A DNA stretch of 28,556 nt from the NCBI GenBank assembly GCA_009760855.2, contig WPIO01000094.1, positions 1,508,501 through 1,537,056 of the forward strand. Reading direction: 5' to 3'. Shown here piece by piece: positions 1-8,890 of this stretch. Position 1 is the stretch's first letter; each line of letters begins with the position of its first letter. Origin of the DNA: Cristatella mucedo (taxonomy: Eukaryota; Bryozoa; Phylactolaemata; Cristatellidae). The notes beneath the pieces were generated by a model. It did no database searches, had not been told where the DNA came from, and saw only the letters and a list, made by a program, of their open reading frames with translations. The translations under genes were made by a program, and so were the position numbers.

Positions 1-284
1 TTCAGGTTGATGAGAGAAGTTGTAGCGTTTGGGGATTAGTGAAACTCGCGGCTATCAAATGCAGCTGCAGAATTTAGCACCAAATAGCAGCAAATAATGG
101 AACAATTTCTTTTAGATAATCTACGACTGGTGAGTTAGGAAATTAGAAACCTCACGTTATTCATACTTGGAGCCATTATATGTGTCATAATAATAATAAG
201 GTAAAATCCATAGGGAATCTACAACTCTAAGCCAAGGTAGCAGGACGGTGCAGAGCACAGAATAAGCAGCAGCCAAAATAAGAA
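1..284. other. Unassigned flank
   Basis: I recognise no coding signal, repeat or RNA here. Homology to the LINE family begins just downstream. Confidence 0.5.
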
Positions 285-574
285 CTAAAGACTTAAAAAC
301 GCAACTAATGACAGCATTTAATGGGACCCTGTGGTTCGTCCTTTATGTGCTTATGCATGCTGACACTGTGCATGCTGTCACTAATCGCGCTTGCATGCTG
401 ACCCTGTGCATTTCACCCCAAACCATGTCATCCGTGTTGTTTCTCAAGCATGATACCACTCGCCATTCAATCATGTTTCCTTTGAAGCAAAAATCAAGCG
501 CGTAGAAAGAGATTGAGTTCTCTGAGGGCGCTTTATCAAGTGTATTATTATTGTTATTATTATTATTATTATTA
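285..574 (+). mobile_element. LINE copy A: 3'-UTR-only fragment, CR1/L2-like
   Basis: The sequence matches the 3' end of the better copies (B at 4913, E at 20435). It begins at the last few codons of ORF2, runs through the 3' UTR with its twin 'GCTGACNCTGTGCATG' blocks, and ends in the terminal hairpin (about 496-533, AGCGC arm and GGCGCTT arm) and an imperfect (ATT)n tail at 544-574. All of ORF2 upstream is missing, as expected from strong 5' truncation during target-primed reverse transcription. It codes for nothing. Family assignment rests on similarity to the other copies in this window; the clade name is inferred from the RT motifs of those copies. Confidence 0.85.
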
Positions 575-1149
575 ACTAATTGACGATATACGCGGGTGGA
601 TATTTCGTTACAGCTTTCACTTACTCCACCTGGCCGATTGAGAGTACTCCGATTACCATGTAGTTAATAATTGACGTAGAGTTTTTCATATCAATCTTCA
701 ACTAGCATGGTAGCATAGTGTTTCTGTAATACTAGGAGACCAATCAATTTTCTCTTATTGAGCTAGTACATTACTTACATCCGGTTATCAGGAACCAGTC
801 CTGGTAGCAGTCATTAAATATATTGAGTTGTAGCAGTCCTTTCCTCCATGGTTCCAATGAGAAGTTGAAATTTGCTGATAAAACGTTGAGTTCCGTAGGA
901 AAATAATCCGTATGCAAAAAAGTTGCTTTAGATTCTGCACTCGGCTGAGATTGACAGTGAAAGTTTGCCAAAAATGGAAACTGGGCATTGTGATATAGTT
1001 CCTGCCTCGACTTGATAGCCACAGTTTCAATCCCAAAGGTTAAATCTACAAGACAAACAGAGCACTGATCTAAAGAAATGAATTTAAATGCTTGAGAAAA
1101 TTCACTTATTCGAGCAAACAAAAGCCACGAGAGAAAACAGCTATGTTAT
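575..1149. other. Unassigned AT-rich interval
   Basis: A minus-strand open frame of 116 codons lies at 771-1121, but that length is expected by chance in a window of this size. It has no motif I recognise and no visible splice or promoter context. Nothing else is supported. Confidence 0.4.
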
Positions 1150-1365
1150 ATGGAGCAAAGTTCTTACGCCGACCCACATGGCTCGCCACCGCTTGGCTCC
1201 TTCGTACCTGGCTGAACTGCTGCGCCAGTTTCAGCCTCCTCGTGCCCTCAGGTCCTGTGCGGACTATAAATTTCCCGTTCCGTTCCTCCGCTTACAGACC
1301 GCTGGAGTTATAAGCTTCGGCTCTGCGGATCATGATTCACTGTTGTAGAACTCAGCTTAGGATTC
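1150..1365 (+). mobile_element. Decayed fragment of a second CR1/L2-type LINE (ORF2 C-terminus)
   Basis: The frame read from about 1160 contains KVL, then HRLAPSYLAELL, PPRALRS, VPFLRLQTAG and a phenylalanine-containing block. This follows, with matching spacing, the C-terminal pattern common to CR1/L2/Rex-like ORF2 proteins (K-[IV]-L...LAPSYL..LL....P.R.LRS.....VP..RL.T.G...F). The next block, normally WNSLP, reads stop-NSA. It differs from the main family here, which has the AYLSDILPHQAKH version, so it is a separate family or a much older lineage. No 3' UTR or tail is recognisable. Chance resemblance cannot be excluded. Confidence 0.5.
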
Positions 1366-2330
1366 TTAAGCAACGCCTACTAAATCCTGCTGCCGGCGTT
1401 GGCGAATCCTTTCCAACCGTCTTGAGCTGCTATTTCTACCCTACCTACTACCTCAATTGCTCTCGTGACCCTGCTATGCCTCTCGCTTTCTCTTTGTTGC
1501 GTGACAGGAAGCCTGGTGGCTGCCGAATGCGCACCGAAAGCCGCTTAGGCTGTAAGTGAGCTAAAAATTTTCCTACGTCCCACTCACATAGTCTGTGTGG
1601 CTATGTGGAGTAACAGACGGAGATAAATTGGAATACATTACTTTACAGTACATTTCGTTACATTTCAGCCAGGCTAGCTGTGGGCATCTCAGTGATAGCT
1701 GCTCTCCCGTGACTCCATCGAAGGACGCAGCAGTTTCTCTAACACTGAAGAGGTTCAAAGCCATATGATTCAACCTTATCTTCCTATGGAATGATATCTT
1801 CGCAGACGAGATGCATAGACTTATAGTAGAATAGGTACGGTTACTCCAGGTCATTGAATGTCTAGACGCGCCTCATTCGTACAACCTAAAACATTCATCA
1901 AGTAGGCCAACCATCAATGAATTATTTGACGTTAGACTATTCTGTAGTTTCTCCTACTCTCGAAAAGGTGAAGTTCCTGCCCAGAGATCCAATAGATATT
2001 TAAAATAAAAAATTCCGCAATGACTTTAGAGCAGAAGGCTCTGCTGAGTGCATGTAACATTCGGTGTCAGAATTGTTAGCACGTGATTGCCGAGGATCAC
2101 GTGATTGCTGAGGATGTCGAGCACTTGTCTTGTGCCAGTCCTGTTGCTTGTGACTACATTGGTGAGCATCTTTGCGAAATTCATGTATTCTTGTGTAAAC
2201 TGCATTTCGCATCTAATTAATTTGTATAGCGCCAAAAAGAGTAGTTAATCTTTATCTAAGTACTGTACAAATGCCGTACGTTTCTATCGAAGGCCTTCAC
2301 CATTAAACGAGAGCATTCCCCAGTACTTTT
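1366..2330. other. Unassigned interval
   Basis: Apart from the 18-bp duplication at 2080-2115, I see no feature. A minus-strand 93-codon frame at 1573-1854 and two overlapping frames near 2000-2235 have no recognisable motifs and are within chance length. Confidence 0.4.
2080..2115. repeat. 18-bp tandem duplication with two CACGTG E-boxes
   Basis: Two adjacent 18-bp units (2080-2097 and 2098-2115) differ at one base. Each begins with the palindrome CACGTG, followed by ATTGCYGAGGAT. CACGTG is the canonical E-box of bHLH factors, but there is no gene nearby to regulate, so this is reported only as a sequence repeat. Confidence 0.8.
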
Positions 2331-2510
2331 GGTGAGCCTTGATGGCGCACTAGCTAAGGTGGTTGATTTTCAAAACCTTGGCCCCGAGGTCACGGTTTCG
2401 AATCCGGCGGGGGGGGGGCAATCCGTAATTGCCACGCAAGCGGTGGTGATAGCCGTCAAGGTACTTCTGTTGCTATAAAAAGACTCTGTTAAATCAGCTA
2501 GTATTTTTTT
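2331..2510 (+). mobile_element. SINE1 copy (tRNA-derived)
   Basis: The tRNA-like head starts GGTGAGCCTTGATGGC. A box-A-like stretch (TGATGGCGCACTAGCTAAGG) is followed by a box B at 2394-2405 (GGTTTCGAATCC, one base longer than consensus). The body shows the family marks: a GCCACGCAAGCGGTGG hairpin, TGATAGCC, a CTTCTGT stretch and the 3' motif AATCAGCT ending in a T run. A G run (about 2409-2418) interrupts the head/body junction. SINEs are non-autonomous and transcribed by RNA polymerase III. This copy is diverged and is tail-to-tail with the minus-strand copy at 2845. Confidence 0.88.
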
Positions 2511-2844
2511 GGCTGGTTCATTATAAAGCAAAAAGTGATTGAGACATTGAGTGCCCAATAGCTGAACTGGGTGCTTACGTTGCTACAGCTAGCGGTTCAG
2601 AAAAGCTGTCACGTAGACCTCCGCAACCCTTAATCGAACTAAAGTGAATTGCCTTTCGGTGCTTTTCGGAACTTCATTCAAAGCGGAAAATGCTTACCCA
2701 CCCATTAGTTTCGAGAATAATACTCACAGCTACTGGGTATCTGGATTAACAACATACTAACGGTTTAAAAGTTATCTTACCTGTCTGTATTGACTAAAGT
2801 ATTAATGCTTGCTTCAATTCTATAGCAACAATAATATTAACCTG
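2511..2844. other. Unassigned spacer between inverted SINE1 copies
   Basis: No repeat, motif or plausible frame is recognised in this interval. Confidence 0.4.
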
Positions 2845-3027
2845 GAATAAATAAATAAATCCCAGCTGATTAAACAGCCTCTATTTGTAAAGCGACAGAA
2901 GAGCCTTTACAGCTATCACCACTGCTTGCAGTGGCAATAGATGGCTGCCCACCGCAGGAATCGAACCCACGACCTTGGGCCAGAGGTCGTGAAAGCAACC
3001 GCCTTACCTGGTGTGCCATCATGACCT
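2845..3027 (-). mobile_element. SINE1 copy with AAAT tail
   Basis: Read on the minus strand, this copy has the head GGTCATGATGGCACACC, then AGGTAAGGCGGTTGC (box A region) and a consensus-perfect box B (GGTTCGATTCC, minus strand of 2957-2967). The body hairpin CCACTGCAAGCAGTGG, the CTCTTCTGTCGC block and AATCAGCTGGG follow, then an (AAAT)-type tail at about 2845-2860. It is one of the best-preserved SINE1 copies and useful for building a consensus. The short tandem tail and intact pol III promoter boxes are typical of an active-type SINE. Whether this copy is transcribed cannot be told. Confidence 0.92.
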
Positions 3028-3254
3028 ACTGCTAAATATTCTAAGAAAATCTCATTTGCTAAAACAGGTTGGGAACATCTAATAAAACATCCACATAGTT
3101 CAATGTGGAGAATGCTGCTAAATGTAAATATCTTGCAACTTTTGGATAGGTCATCTCAACTTCTATCACCGCTTGTTGATGTCACCTCAGCATTGCCTTA
3201 CTCTACAATGTTCATTTAAATCACCGAAATTTGTAGATGGTGGCTAGCAATAGT

Positions 3255-3471
3255 AGTTTATCGCATGTCTTCCCTTCGTCAAACGTTCTGTGGTTAACCT
3301 ATGCTGACCACGTGCATATCACCACTTACCGTGTTGCGATTGCTGTCATTGAGCCTGCTACCACTAACCATGAGACCTTGCTTCTCTTGCAGCGTCAACG
3401 TAAACAGCCTAGAAAGAGAGATCGACTTCTCTCAGGTTTCTCTGCGAATGTATTGTTATTATTTTTTATTA
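3255..3471 (+). mobile_element. LINE copy M: solo 3' UTR tail
   Basis: This is a diverged copy of the main LINE's 3' UTR. CTATGCTGACCACGTGCAT corresponds to the GCATGCTGACCCTGTGCAT block, CTACCACTAACCATG precedes CTTGCTTC, and the terminal segment GCCTAGAAAGAGAGAT is followed by TTCTCTCAGG and a short ATT-rich tail (about 3451-3471). The outer arms of the terminal hairpin are decayed. No ORF2 sequence remains. The left edge is uncertain by a few tens of bases. Confidence 0.75.
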
Positions 3472-4256
3472 AACTTGCCAAAGACGTGCCTAAAGTTAAT
3501 CAAGAATTTCATATAAGCAACGTCCAAAAGAACATTCAAGTTGATGGACTCTGATGGTTTCATTCACAAGTTATTTTACCTTCACGACGAAAAACGCGAA
3601 AAATCTGCGTAAGACTATGTGGGTGTTACGCAGGAGAGTTTTGTATAGCAAACTCGCAGCCTAAGCGGCATTTGGTACTCATTTGGATTTCACGAAGGTG
3701 CACGCTAGCTTTGTGGGGGCGCATGCTCCCCGGGGTGCCAAAGTAGAGACGATTTAATGGAGCCCCTCCCCTGCACCACTGTCACGTTCGGTTTAGGGAA
3801 CGACGATGGCTAAAGGTGACGCTGGCGGGCGTATGGCCGTACATGCACGTGTTGCTGGATAGTCGCTGGCGTCCGGTTGGACGCTCATGAGAAGGAAGAA
3901 AGAGCGAGAAAGGATCGCATCTGCACAGGCAGGCAGGCGGACTGGCTAGCAGAAAGTGCTGACCAAGGCAAAGATAGCGTCAAACGATGCGGGCTCGCAA
4001 GCAGGGAGCTCAGCTGGCGGGAAAAGCTTAGGAATTCGTTTGAGAGACATGGAGACGATGTCAATCTTACAGCATAACCTAATGGGAAATTTTGGTATTT
4101 AAAAGGTGTTCGTTGTTAAAATGCCGATGCTTTTACCTGAATTCGTAGAAATCGCATAGGCAAGGGAGCTGCAGCAGGTGGGACACTGCTGACGAACGCC
4201 CGCCACTTGACCTAAGGAGACGAAAGTTTGCACTGTCTATTCTCACAAAAAAGCGT
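3472..4256. other. Mostly unassigned; includes one copy of a dispersed repeat
   Basis: The segment around 3607-3690 recurs at 8808-8890 and is listed separately. From about 3700 to 4060 the sequence is GC-richer than its surroundings and carries a 66-codon plus-strand frame (3877-4077), rich in charged residues, with no recognisable domain. I do not call it a gene. Confidence 0.4.
3607..3690 (+). repeat. Dispersed repeat, copy 1 of 2
   Basis: The core at 3619-3648 matches 8819-8848 at 26 of 30 positions by hand count, including the unbroken block GCAGGAGAGTTTTG. Weaker similarity continues for about 40 bp downstream (AGCCTAAGCGGCATTTGGT against a matching stretch at the second site). It resembles neither the LINE nor the SINE families here, so it is an unidentified element. 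Confidence 0.6.
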
Positions 4257-4416
4257 ACCTGTTAATTAAACAGCCTCATTCATCTAGCGGCAGAAGAGCT
4301 TCAACGGCTTTCACCACCACTTACTGTTGGCAATTAAACATTGCGACTGCAGGATTTGAACCCACGGCCTCGGTAATGAAGAGAGAGCACCTTACCTCCT
4401 TGATTATAATGTCCCG
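4257..4416 (-). mobile_element. SINE1 copy, diverged
   Basis: On the minus strand the box B region reads GGTTCAAATCC (4352-4362), preceded by a degenerate head (AAGGTAAGGTGC). The body contains the CTCTTCTGCCGC block, and GCTGTTTAATTAAC stands in place of AATCAGCT. The head has several substitutions and the tRNA-like 5' end is eroded near 4416. Promoter function is unlikely to survive. Confidence 0.8.
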
Positions 4417-4912
4417 GTGCATGCTGCCGGATGAGGAATGACTAATAAAATCATTAATTATAATAAGTATTAAAATACCGTGGTAACATTAAAGCAGCAA
4501 TTAACTAATCGATGCATGGGTTCAAGACAACCTATGCAATGTTGGTATCGGAAAACCGAGCAAAGAACAATTCATGTAATGAGAGCTAGTTCTTCGTGAA
4601 AAAGGCATCACAGCTTTCTATAGTTTTTAATTTTTATTATGATTAAAATTATGCGATTATATTAAGTTATAATTTAAAATTGCAAAAATTGTGGTAGCTT
4701 CTTCAAAATGTAGTCATTTTCGTGAAAGTGGTGGTGTCGATCAAGCACGGCTTTCAGGCTTTGCTGTTTAGAAACTATTGGCACGGTTACGGCTTTAGGT
4801 AGGCTGGAGACACAGGTTAAAGTGTTGAGCTAAAAGAGTAGGCAGTACAACTCCCAGCCAGCCTCTCAAGTGCTCTGATAGCTAGGCGGGAGCAGGGGAG
4901 TAAACGCATTAA
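4417..4912. other. Unassigned AT-rich interval
   Basis: No element is recognised. About 4610-4690 is very AT-rich with short T and A runs. Recognisable LINE sequence begins at about 4913. Confidence 0.4.
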
Positions 4913-6270
4913 AGTGAGTCAAGTATTACTGGCACTGCTCTGCAGTGGTTCAGGTCCTATCTCAGTGGGAGACTCCAGAGTATTGACGTGAATAGACAAA
5001 GTTCATCTGAAGTACCTCTGAAATATGGAGTACCTCAGGGCTCCGTGCTAGGTCCGGTTCTTTTCACGTTTTATACTCTCCCTCTTGCTGATGTGATTGC
5101 CAAGCACAACCTAGGCTTTCACTTCTATGCGGATGGCACTCAGTTGTACCTTTGCTTTGATCCCTCCCAGGCTTCGAGCACCTCAAATCCTCTCAACTCA
5201 CTTGCTGCATGCATTGATAACATACGCACATGGATGGCAGCAAATTTTCTAAAACAAAGCGATGACAAAACTAACTTACTAGTTATGGATAAACCCAGTG
5301 TGATACAGAAATAGGAAAGGCTGACGCTCAAAATTGGCTCTGCCAGCATATCTCCTGTTGAATCAGCTCAAAATCTAGGTGTCATATTCCAACGCGACCT
5401 CTCGTTAGACGACCATATCAGCTCCACAGTCAAATCTGCCTATTCTCAGCTTCATAACATTGCTAAAATTCGGGCTTGTTTATAAGGATACCACGTCCAA
5501 GTGGGTCCGTGCATTCGTGACATCCCGTGTCGACTTCTGCAACTCACTGCTTACTGGCCTACCAGCTTGTGCGATCAGGCGATTGCAGCTGGTGCAAAAC
5601 TCTGCAGCTAGGCTTGTCTGTCGTGAGCGTCTCAGTTGCCACATTACTTATTACTTATTACACATTATTCCACTTCTCGCCGACCTGCACTGCCTACCAG
5701 TAAAGTAACGGATTGACTTTAAGGTTTTGTTGCTCACTTTTAGGTCATTTCATTCTTTGGCTCCAGCCTATCTCTCCGATATACTCCGCCATCAGGCCAA
5801 GCATCGTACCACCCACTTTTCGGAATCCAAGAGTCTATAAATACCTCGTACAAATCTTAACTCCTTTGGAGACCGTGCATTTAGTTCGTATGCTTCCAAA
5901 GCCTGGAACTCCCTCCCAACCTGAGTCAGAACATCCCCTGACCTGACCACATTTAAAAGGAACCTAAAAACACACCTATTTAGGACAGCATTTAGTGGGT
6001 CCCTGTGATTTGTCTTAATGTGCTTATGCGTGTTGACACTGTGCATGCTGCCACTAACCACATGTGCATGCTGACCCTGTGCATGTCACCCCTAACCATG
6101 GAATTCATTTTTTTTTCAAGCATGATATTGCTTACCATTTAATTGTTCATTTAATCATTCAATCAATCATTCACTTGTATTTCACTTTGCAGGAAATGTT
6201 AAGTGCCTAGAAAGAGATTAAGTTCTCTGAGGGCGCTTTATCAAGTGCATTAATAATAATAATTAATAAG
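4913..6270 (+). mobile_element. LINE copy B: 5'-truncated CR1/L2-like element
   Basis: This 1.36-kb insertion contains the RT core, the C-terminal region, the 3' UTR, a terminal hairpin (arms at about 6201-6207 and 6232-6238, one G-U pair) and a short (AAT)n-like tail to 6270. The 5' end is lost: homology starts at the RT block reading SITGTALQWFRSYL, and the upstream in-frame codon at 4910 is a stop outside the element. The short tandem tail in place of poly(A), the hairpin and the RT motifs place it in the CR1/L2 group of the Jockey superfamily. It is non-autonomous and dead; the lesions are listed in the pseudogene entry. Confidence 0.93.
4922..6008 (+). pseudogene. ORF2 reverse-transcriptase remnant of LINE copy B
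   Basis: The frame from 4922 encodes, in order, ITGTALQWFRSYLSG, then GVPQGSVLGPVLF, then the catalytic-loop region FHFYADGTQLYL, where the canonical second Asp of [FY]ADD is Gly. It continues through LDDHISSTVKSAY and the C-terminal blocks to a natural TGA at 6006-6008. Lesions are a TAG at 5312, loss of two bases near 5480 (GTTTATAAG against GTTTAGATAAG in copy E), a 21-bp TTATTAC-type expansion near 5650, a TAA at 5706 (Gln codon), a TAA at 5838 and a TGA at 5922 (Cys codon). Intact ORF2 proteins carry an endonuclease and an RT for target-primed reverse transcription; this remnant cannot. No restored reading is implied. Confidence 0.92.
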
Positions 6271-6600
6271 TAAACTTAGCGTCAGTGAGCAGTTTGACAG
6301 GAGCCCACTAATGGTGACTTGAAGCTTTGTAATCTAGCATCTAATAGGGTTTCGACGGACAAGCTTAACTGCAACGTTTTCGGATCATATGCGAGCGTCT
6401 TAGTCCCCAGACAGTAAGATCTGAAAGCAACGAGTTACCGAAGTCCGAAAGTTGGCTCTCTCGATTGCATTGGCTTGCTTATTCAGAGTATCTGTACTAA
6501 AAAGTGGCCTAATTTCATATTTTATGCAACTGAGAGCACTAGTCTCGGAGCTGGCGGGAGAGCAAGGTTAAGGTCTAAGTACTGACCTGGTTAGAGACGG
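6271..6600. other. Unassigned interval
   Basis: No repeat or coding signal is recognised between the LINE tail and the CAG/CTG-rich block. Confidence 0.4.
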
Positions 6601-6611
6601 CTGAGCTGAGC

Positions 6612-6775
6612 TAGATAGTGCAGCTGCAGCCGCTGCTGCCGCCACTGCAGCAGCTGCTGCAGTGGTGGCAGCAGCTGCTGCAGTGGTGGCAGCAGCTGCT
6701 GCAGTGGTGGCAGCAGCGGTGCCACTGCAGCTGCTGCTTTCGCTGCAGCTGCAGCTGCAGCTGCCTGCTGAGCTC
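6612..6775. repeat. Palindromic CAG/CTG minisatellite
   Basis: A 21-bp unit (CAGCAGCTGCTGCAGTGGTGG) is repeated exactly three times at 6648-6668, 6669-6689 and 6690-6710. It is flanked by further GCAGCT and CTGCTG runs to about 6775. A perfect 24-bp palindrome spans 6642-6665 (arms CCACTGCAGCAG and its complement). The block stays open in several frames on both strands, giving Ala/Thr-, Ser/Cys/His- or Gln/Leu-rich strings, which is a property of the triplet composition and not evidence of coding. Confidence 0.9.
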
Positions 6776-6839
6776 CTTCGACCTACTGTAGTTCTCCCAG
6801 CATTCGACTGAGCCCACTGCAGCCAGTAGCCTTGTGAAG

Positions 6840-7409
6840 ATGACTGCTGTGGCAACGAGCCGTTGCATTATGAGTTCCAGTCGAGTTTTTTGCAGCAGCT
6901 GCGTCTCATTCGTTCGCTGCATGGAAACGCTACCTGTAATGAGCATAGCCCCAAGGGCGTGGCCAAAACAGCGAAATATATATCGCTGGCTTTCTAGTTT
7001 TGCCAAGCAATATAAGGTTTGCAGCTCAGTGACGCGTTCCCTCGTCAAAAGTCTATCTACCGGCCGCCGCTTGGCAAGCTTCGGGTTCGGTTTGAAGCGT
7101 GGGTGTGGGGTTGCAGCTCCACAAGTCCTTGCACAAGTTCTGATTCAAGTCCTGCTAGAGGCGCTGGCGGCTCAAACCCTTCGAGTCTCTGAAATCATGC
7201 AGAATTCAGCTCCACAGATTATAAATGCGGCCGGAGCCGCCGCTGGCTCCGTGCTGCCACTCTGTCTACCTTATCTGTATGAGCAGTCACTTGATGTTGA
7301 TCAACTCGACTACCCGATCGCTAACCGATGCAGAGGGTCAGTGATCGGCTGTCTAACTCTGGGTTTGCTATCACGGACGCATACAGGTGGGCACTTTAAT
7401 TCCATCTGA
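6840..7409 (+). CDS. Doubtful open frame in GC-rich block, no known family
   Basis: An open frame of 190 codons runs from the first ATG at 6840 to 7409; a GTG two codons earlier is not used as a start. It is the longest uninterrupted plus-strand frame, but the local GC richness lowers stop-codon density and one frame of this length is not far from chance expectation. The predicted product has an Arg/Ser-rich first half, a hydrophobic Leu/Val/Ala-rich centre (QVLAQVLIQVLLEALAA) and no domain I recognise. No splice sites, poly(A) signal or homologous copy support it. A second frame on the opposite strand (7371-7580) is equally unexplained. It could be a chance frame, an exon or part of an unknown repeat. 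Confidence 0.2.
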   Translation: MTAVATSRCIMSSSRVFCSSCVSFVRCMETLPVMSIAPRAWPKQRNIYRWLSSFAKQYKVCSSVTRSLVKSLSTGRRLASFGFGLKRGCGVAAPQVLAQVLIQVLLEALAAQTLRVSEIMQNSAPQIINAAGAAAGSVLPLCLPYLYEQSLDVDQLDYPIANRCRGSVIGCLTLGLLSRTHTGGHFNSI

Positions 7410-7691
7410 AACGAGGGCCGAACGCTCGGCGAAGCACTCTTCAATCTTCTTGCACACGCTGAATAAGATTGGTAACAGTATCGCCAGCACAGAGCCCTCC
7501 CCCATCACAGGCTGGATATTTGAATACCACAGTTCGACCGGACGTAACTTGTTTACTTGTGCGACCAATTGTGGTCGCATGAGGATGGGTGATAGACAAA
7601 CTCCGGTGGCCGCCTAGCGGGCCAGGGCCGAGTCGTGTACGGAATGCTACCCGACTGTTCCGAGCTGCAGCAGTGCCGATCCTTGAAGTTT

Positions 7692-7760
7692 AGAGGCTCC
7701 TTGCTCTCCAGCAGTCGGAGCCGGAGTGGCTCCTTGCTCTCCACCAATCAGAGCTTGACC
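7692..7760. repeat. 33-bp tandem duplication
   Basis: GGCTCCTTGCTCTCC occurs at 7695 and again at 7728, each followed by related sequence ending in GAGC. The spacing of 33 bp keeps frame. It gives a repeated ESKEPL peptide on the minus strand, but no gene can be supported. Confidence 0.75.
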
Positions 7761-8514
7761 AGCCCTCGCTCGATGAACAGCTTCCAGAGGTTCTAGGCAT
7801 GACACTCCGACCGGTTCTTGATGAAAGACAAGAAGTGCCTTTCTCTTATAGTTATTGGTAAATTTCTAAGGACGATGTTCCATTGACAAGAAAGAAAATG
7901 CATCTCAAGTGTTCATCACTAGGCTTGTTAAAAATAAGTGTGAGTGCAAGCGAACTAATAGTACGGTGCTTGTTAATTAGGAACTACAAAACTCTGAGCG
8001 ACATCATGATTTAGCAGTGTCACACCTTCTTCTGCCGCGACAAAGAGGCTGTGCCGTTGAAAGAAATGGACGCATTCGAGCTCTGTATGGTTGCAAAAGT
8101 GACGTAGAGGAAACGTTTGCCATGTTTATGTAGCCCTAAACTGAGCTGGCTGTGGGAAACTGCAGGGACACAGTGGAAGGCTGTTCGTGTCTTAATGGTA
8201 ACTTGTTCGAAAGATCTCCAAAATCGAAAGTTAGATTTGCATTAATTCGATTGATTGACAGGGTACCGACAACGTGTAGAGGTCTATTTGAGCATATGCG
8301 AAGAATAAGTAGAAGGTACAGATATACTGCAGATAATCTTTAAATGCAGATAAATCACATGCAGTATTTCAAAATCTGTTCATAGAAAGAAAGTGTAGCA
8401 TTTAGCAAGTAAAGACTTCCCAATGTCTGCAATACTGAACCAATGCTTCACCTATCGACCTATCAAACTGCAGTTCTTCAGGCATCATTTTAATAATACA
8501 TATCTATCATACAT

Positions 8515-8536
8515 ACACATATATATATATATATGT
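8515..8536. repeat. (AT)n microsatellite
   Basis: An uninterrupted AT dinucleotide run of roughly nine to ten units sits in an AT-rich interval. Confidence 0.9.
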
Positions 8537-8807
8537 TTACTTATTTATTTTATATTAGCATTTCATTCTCCTTAAGTAAATAAATAGGCTCCGGCTTTGA
8601 ATTACAAATTACGTGTCCTGGGTGAAGATGATGAAAGAATGCACTTAAACTATGGCATCAGAAAATGTATCTATTGTATTATATTCTAAATATTACCCAC
8701 GAATAGTATGCACAACGACCCAGGCAGTCTTCGGATATGAGCACTTGCCAATAAGAGTTTATCTTTGTTTGTAAGGTAATGCATTGCCATCTGTAGCTTT
8801 ACAAAGC

Positions 8808-8890
8808 AACGTAGACAAGTGGGTGCTATGCAGGAGAGTTTTGCATGGCTCACTTAAACCCCGAGTGGTTTTCGGTCAGCAGTTAGCTTC
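8808..8890 (+). repeat. Dispersed repeat, copy 2 of 2
   Basis: This is the second copy of the unidentified repeat at 3607-3690, in the same orientation. The shared core is GTGGGTG followed by GCAGGAGAGTTTTG, with four substitutions in 30 bp. Downstream similarity fades within about 40 bp. Confidence 0.6.

Larger units (their letters stand above)
7410..8807. other. Unassigned; GC-rich part to about 7830, then AT-rich
   Basis: The first 400 bp continue the GC-rich block and include a 33-bp duplication. A minus-strand frame of 69 codons at 7371-7580 has a hydrophobic centre (VLAILLPILFSVCKKI) but no recognisable family. From about 7830 the sequence is AT-rich with short chance frames only. A short (AT)n run at 8517-8535 is listed separately. 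Confidence 0.4.

Noticed and set aside
771-1121. A 116-codon minus-strand frame that looks protein-like
   Set aside because: Frames of this length are expected several times by chance in a window of this size, and no domain, splice site or second copy supports it.
2331-2510. Functional tRNA genes at the box A/B sites
   Set aside because: None of the sites folds into a complete cloverleaf with an acceptor stem, and all continue into the same SINE body and tail.
4988-5314. Copy B RT frame as an intact reverse-transcriptase gene
   Set aside because: It is cut by a stop, lacks the upstream RT motifs and endonuclease, and has a mutated catalytic loop; it is a LINE fragment.
6568-7048. Minus-strand frames rich in Ala/Thr or Cys/Ser/His over the CAG/CTG block
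   Set aside because: Their composition is dictated by the trinucleotide repeat and several frames are open at once, so none is evidence of a gene.
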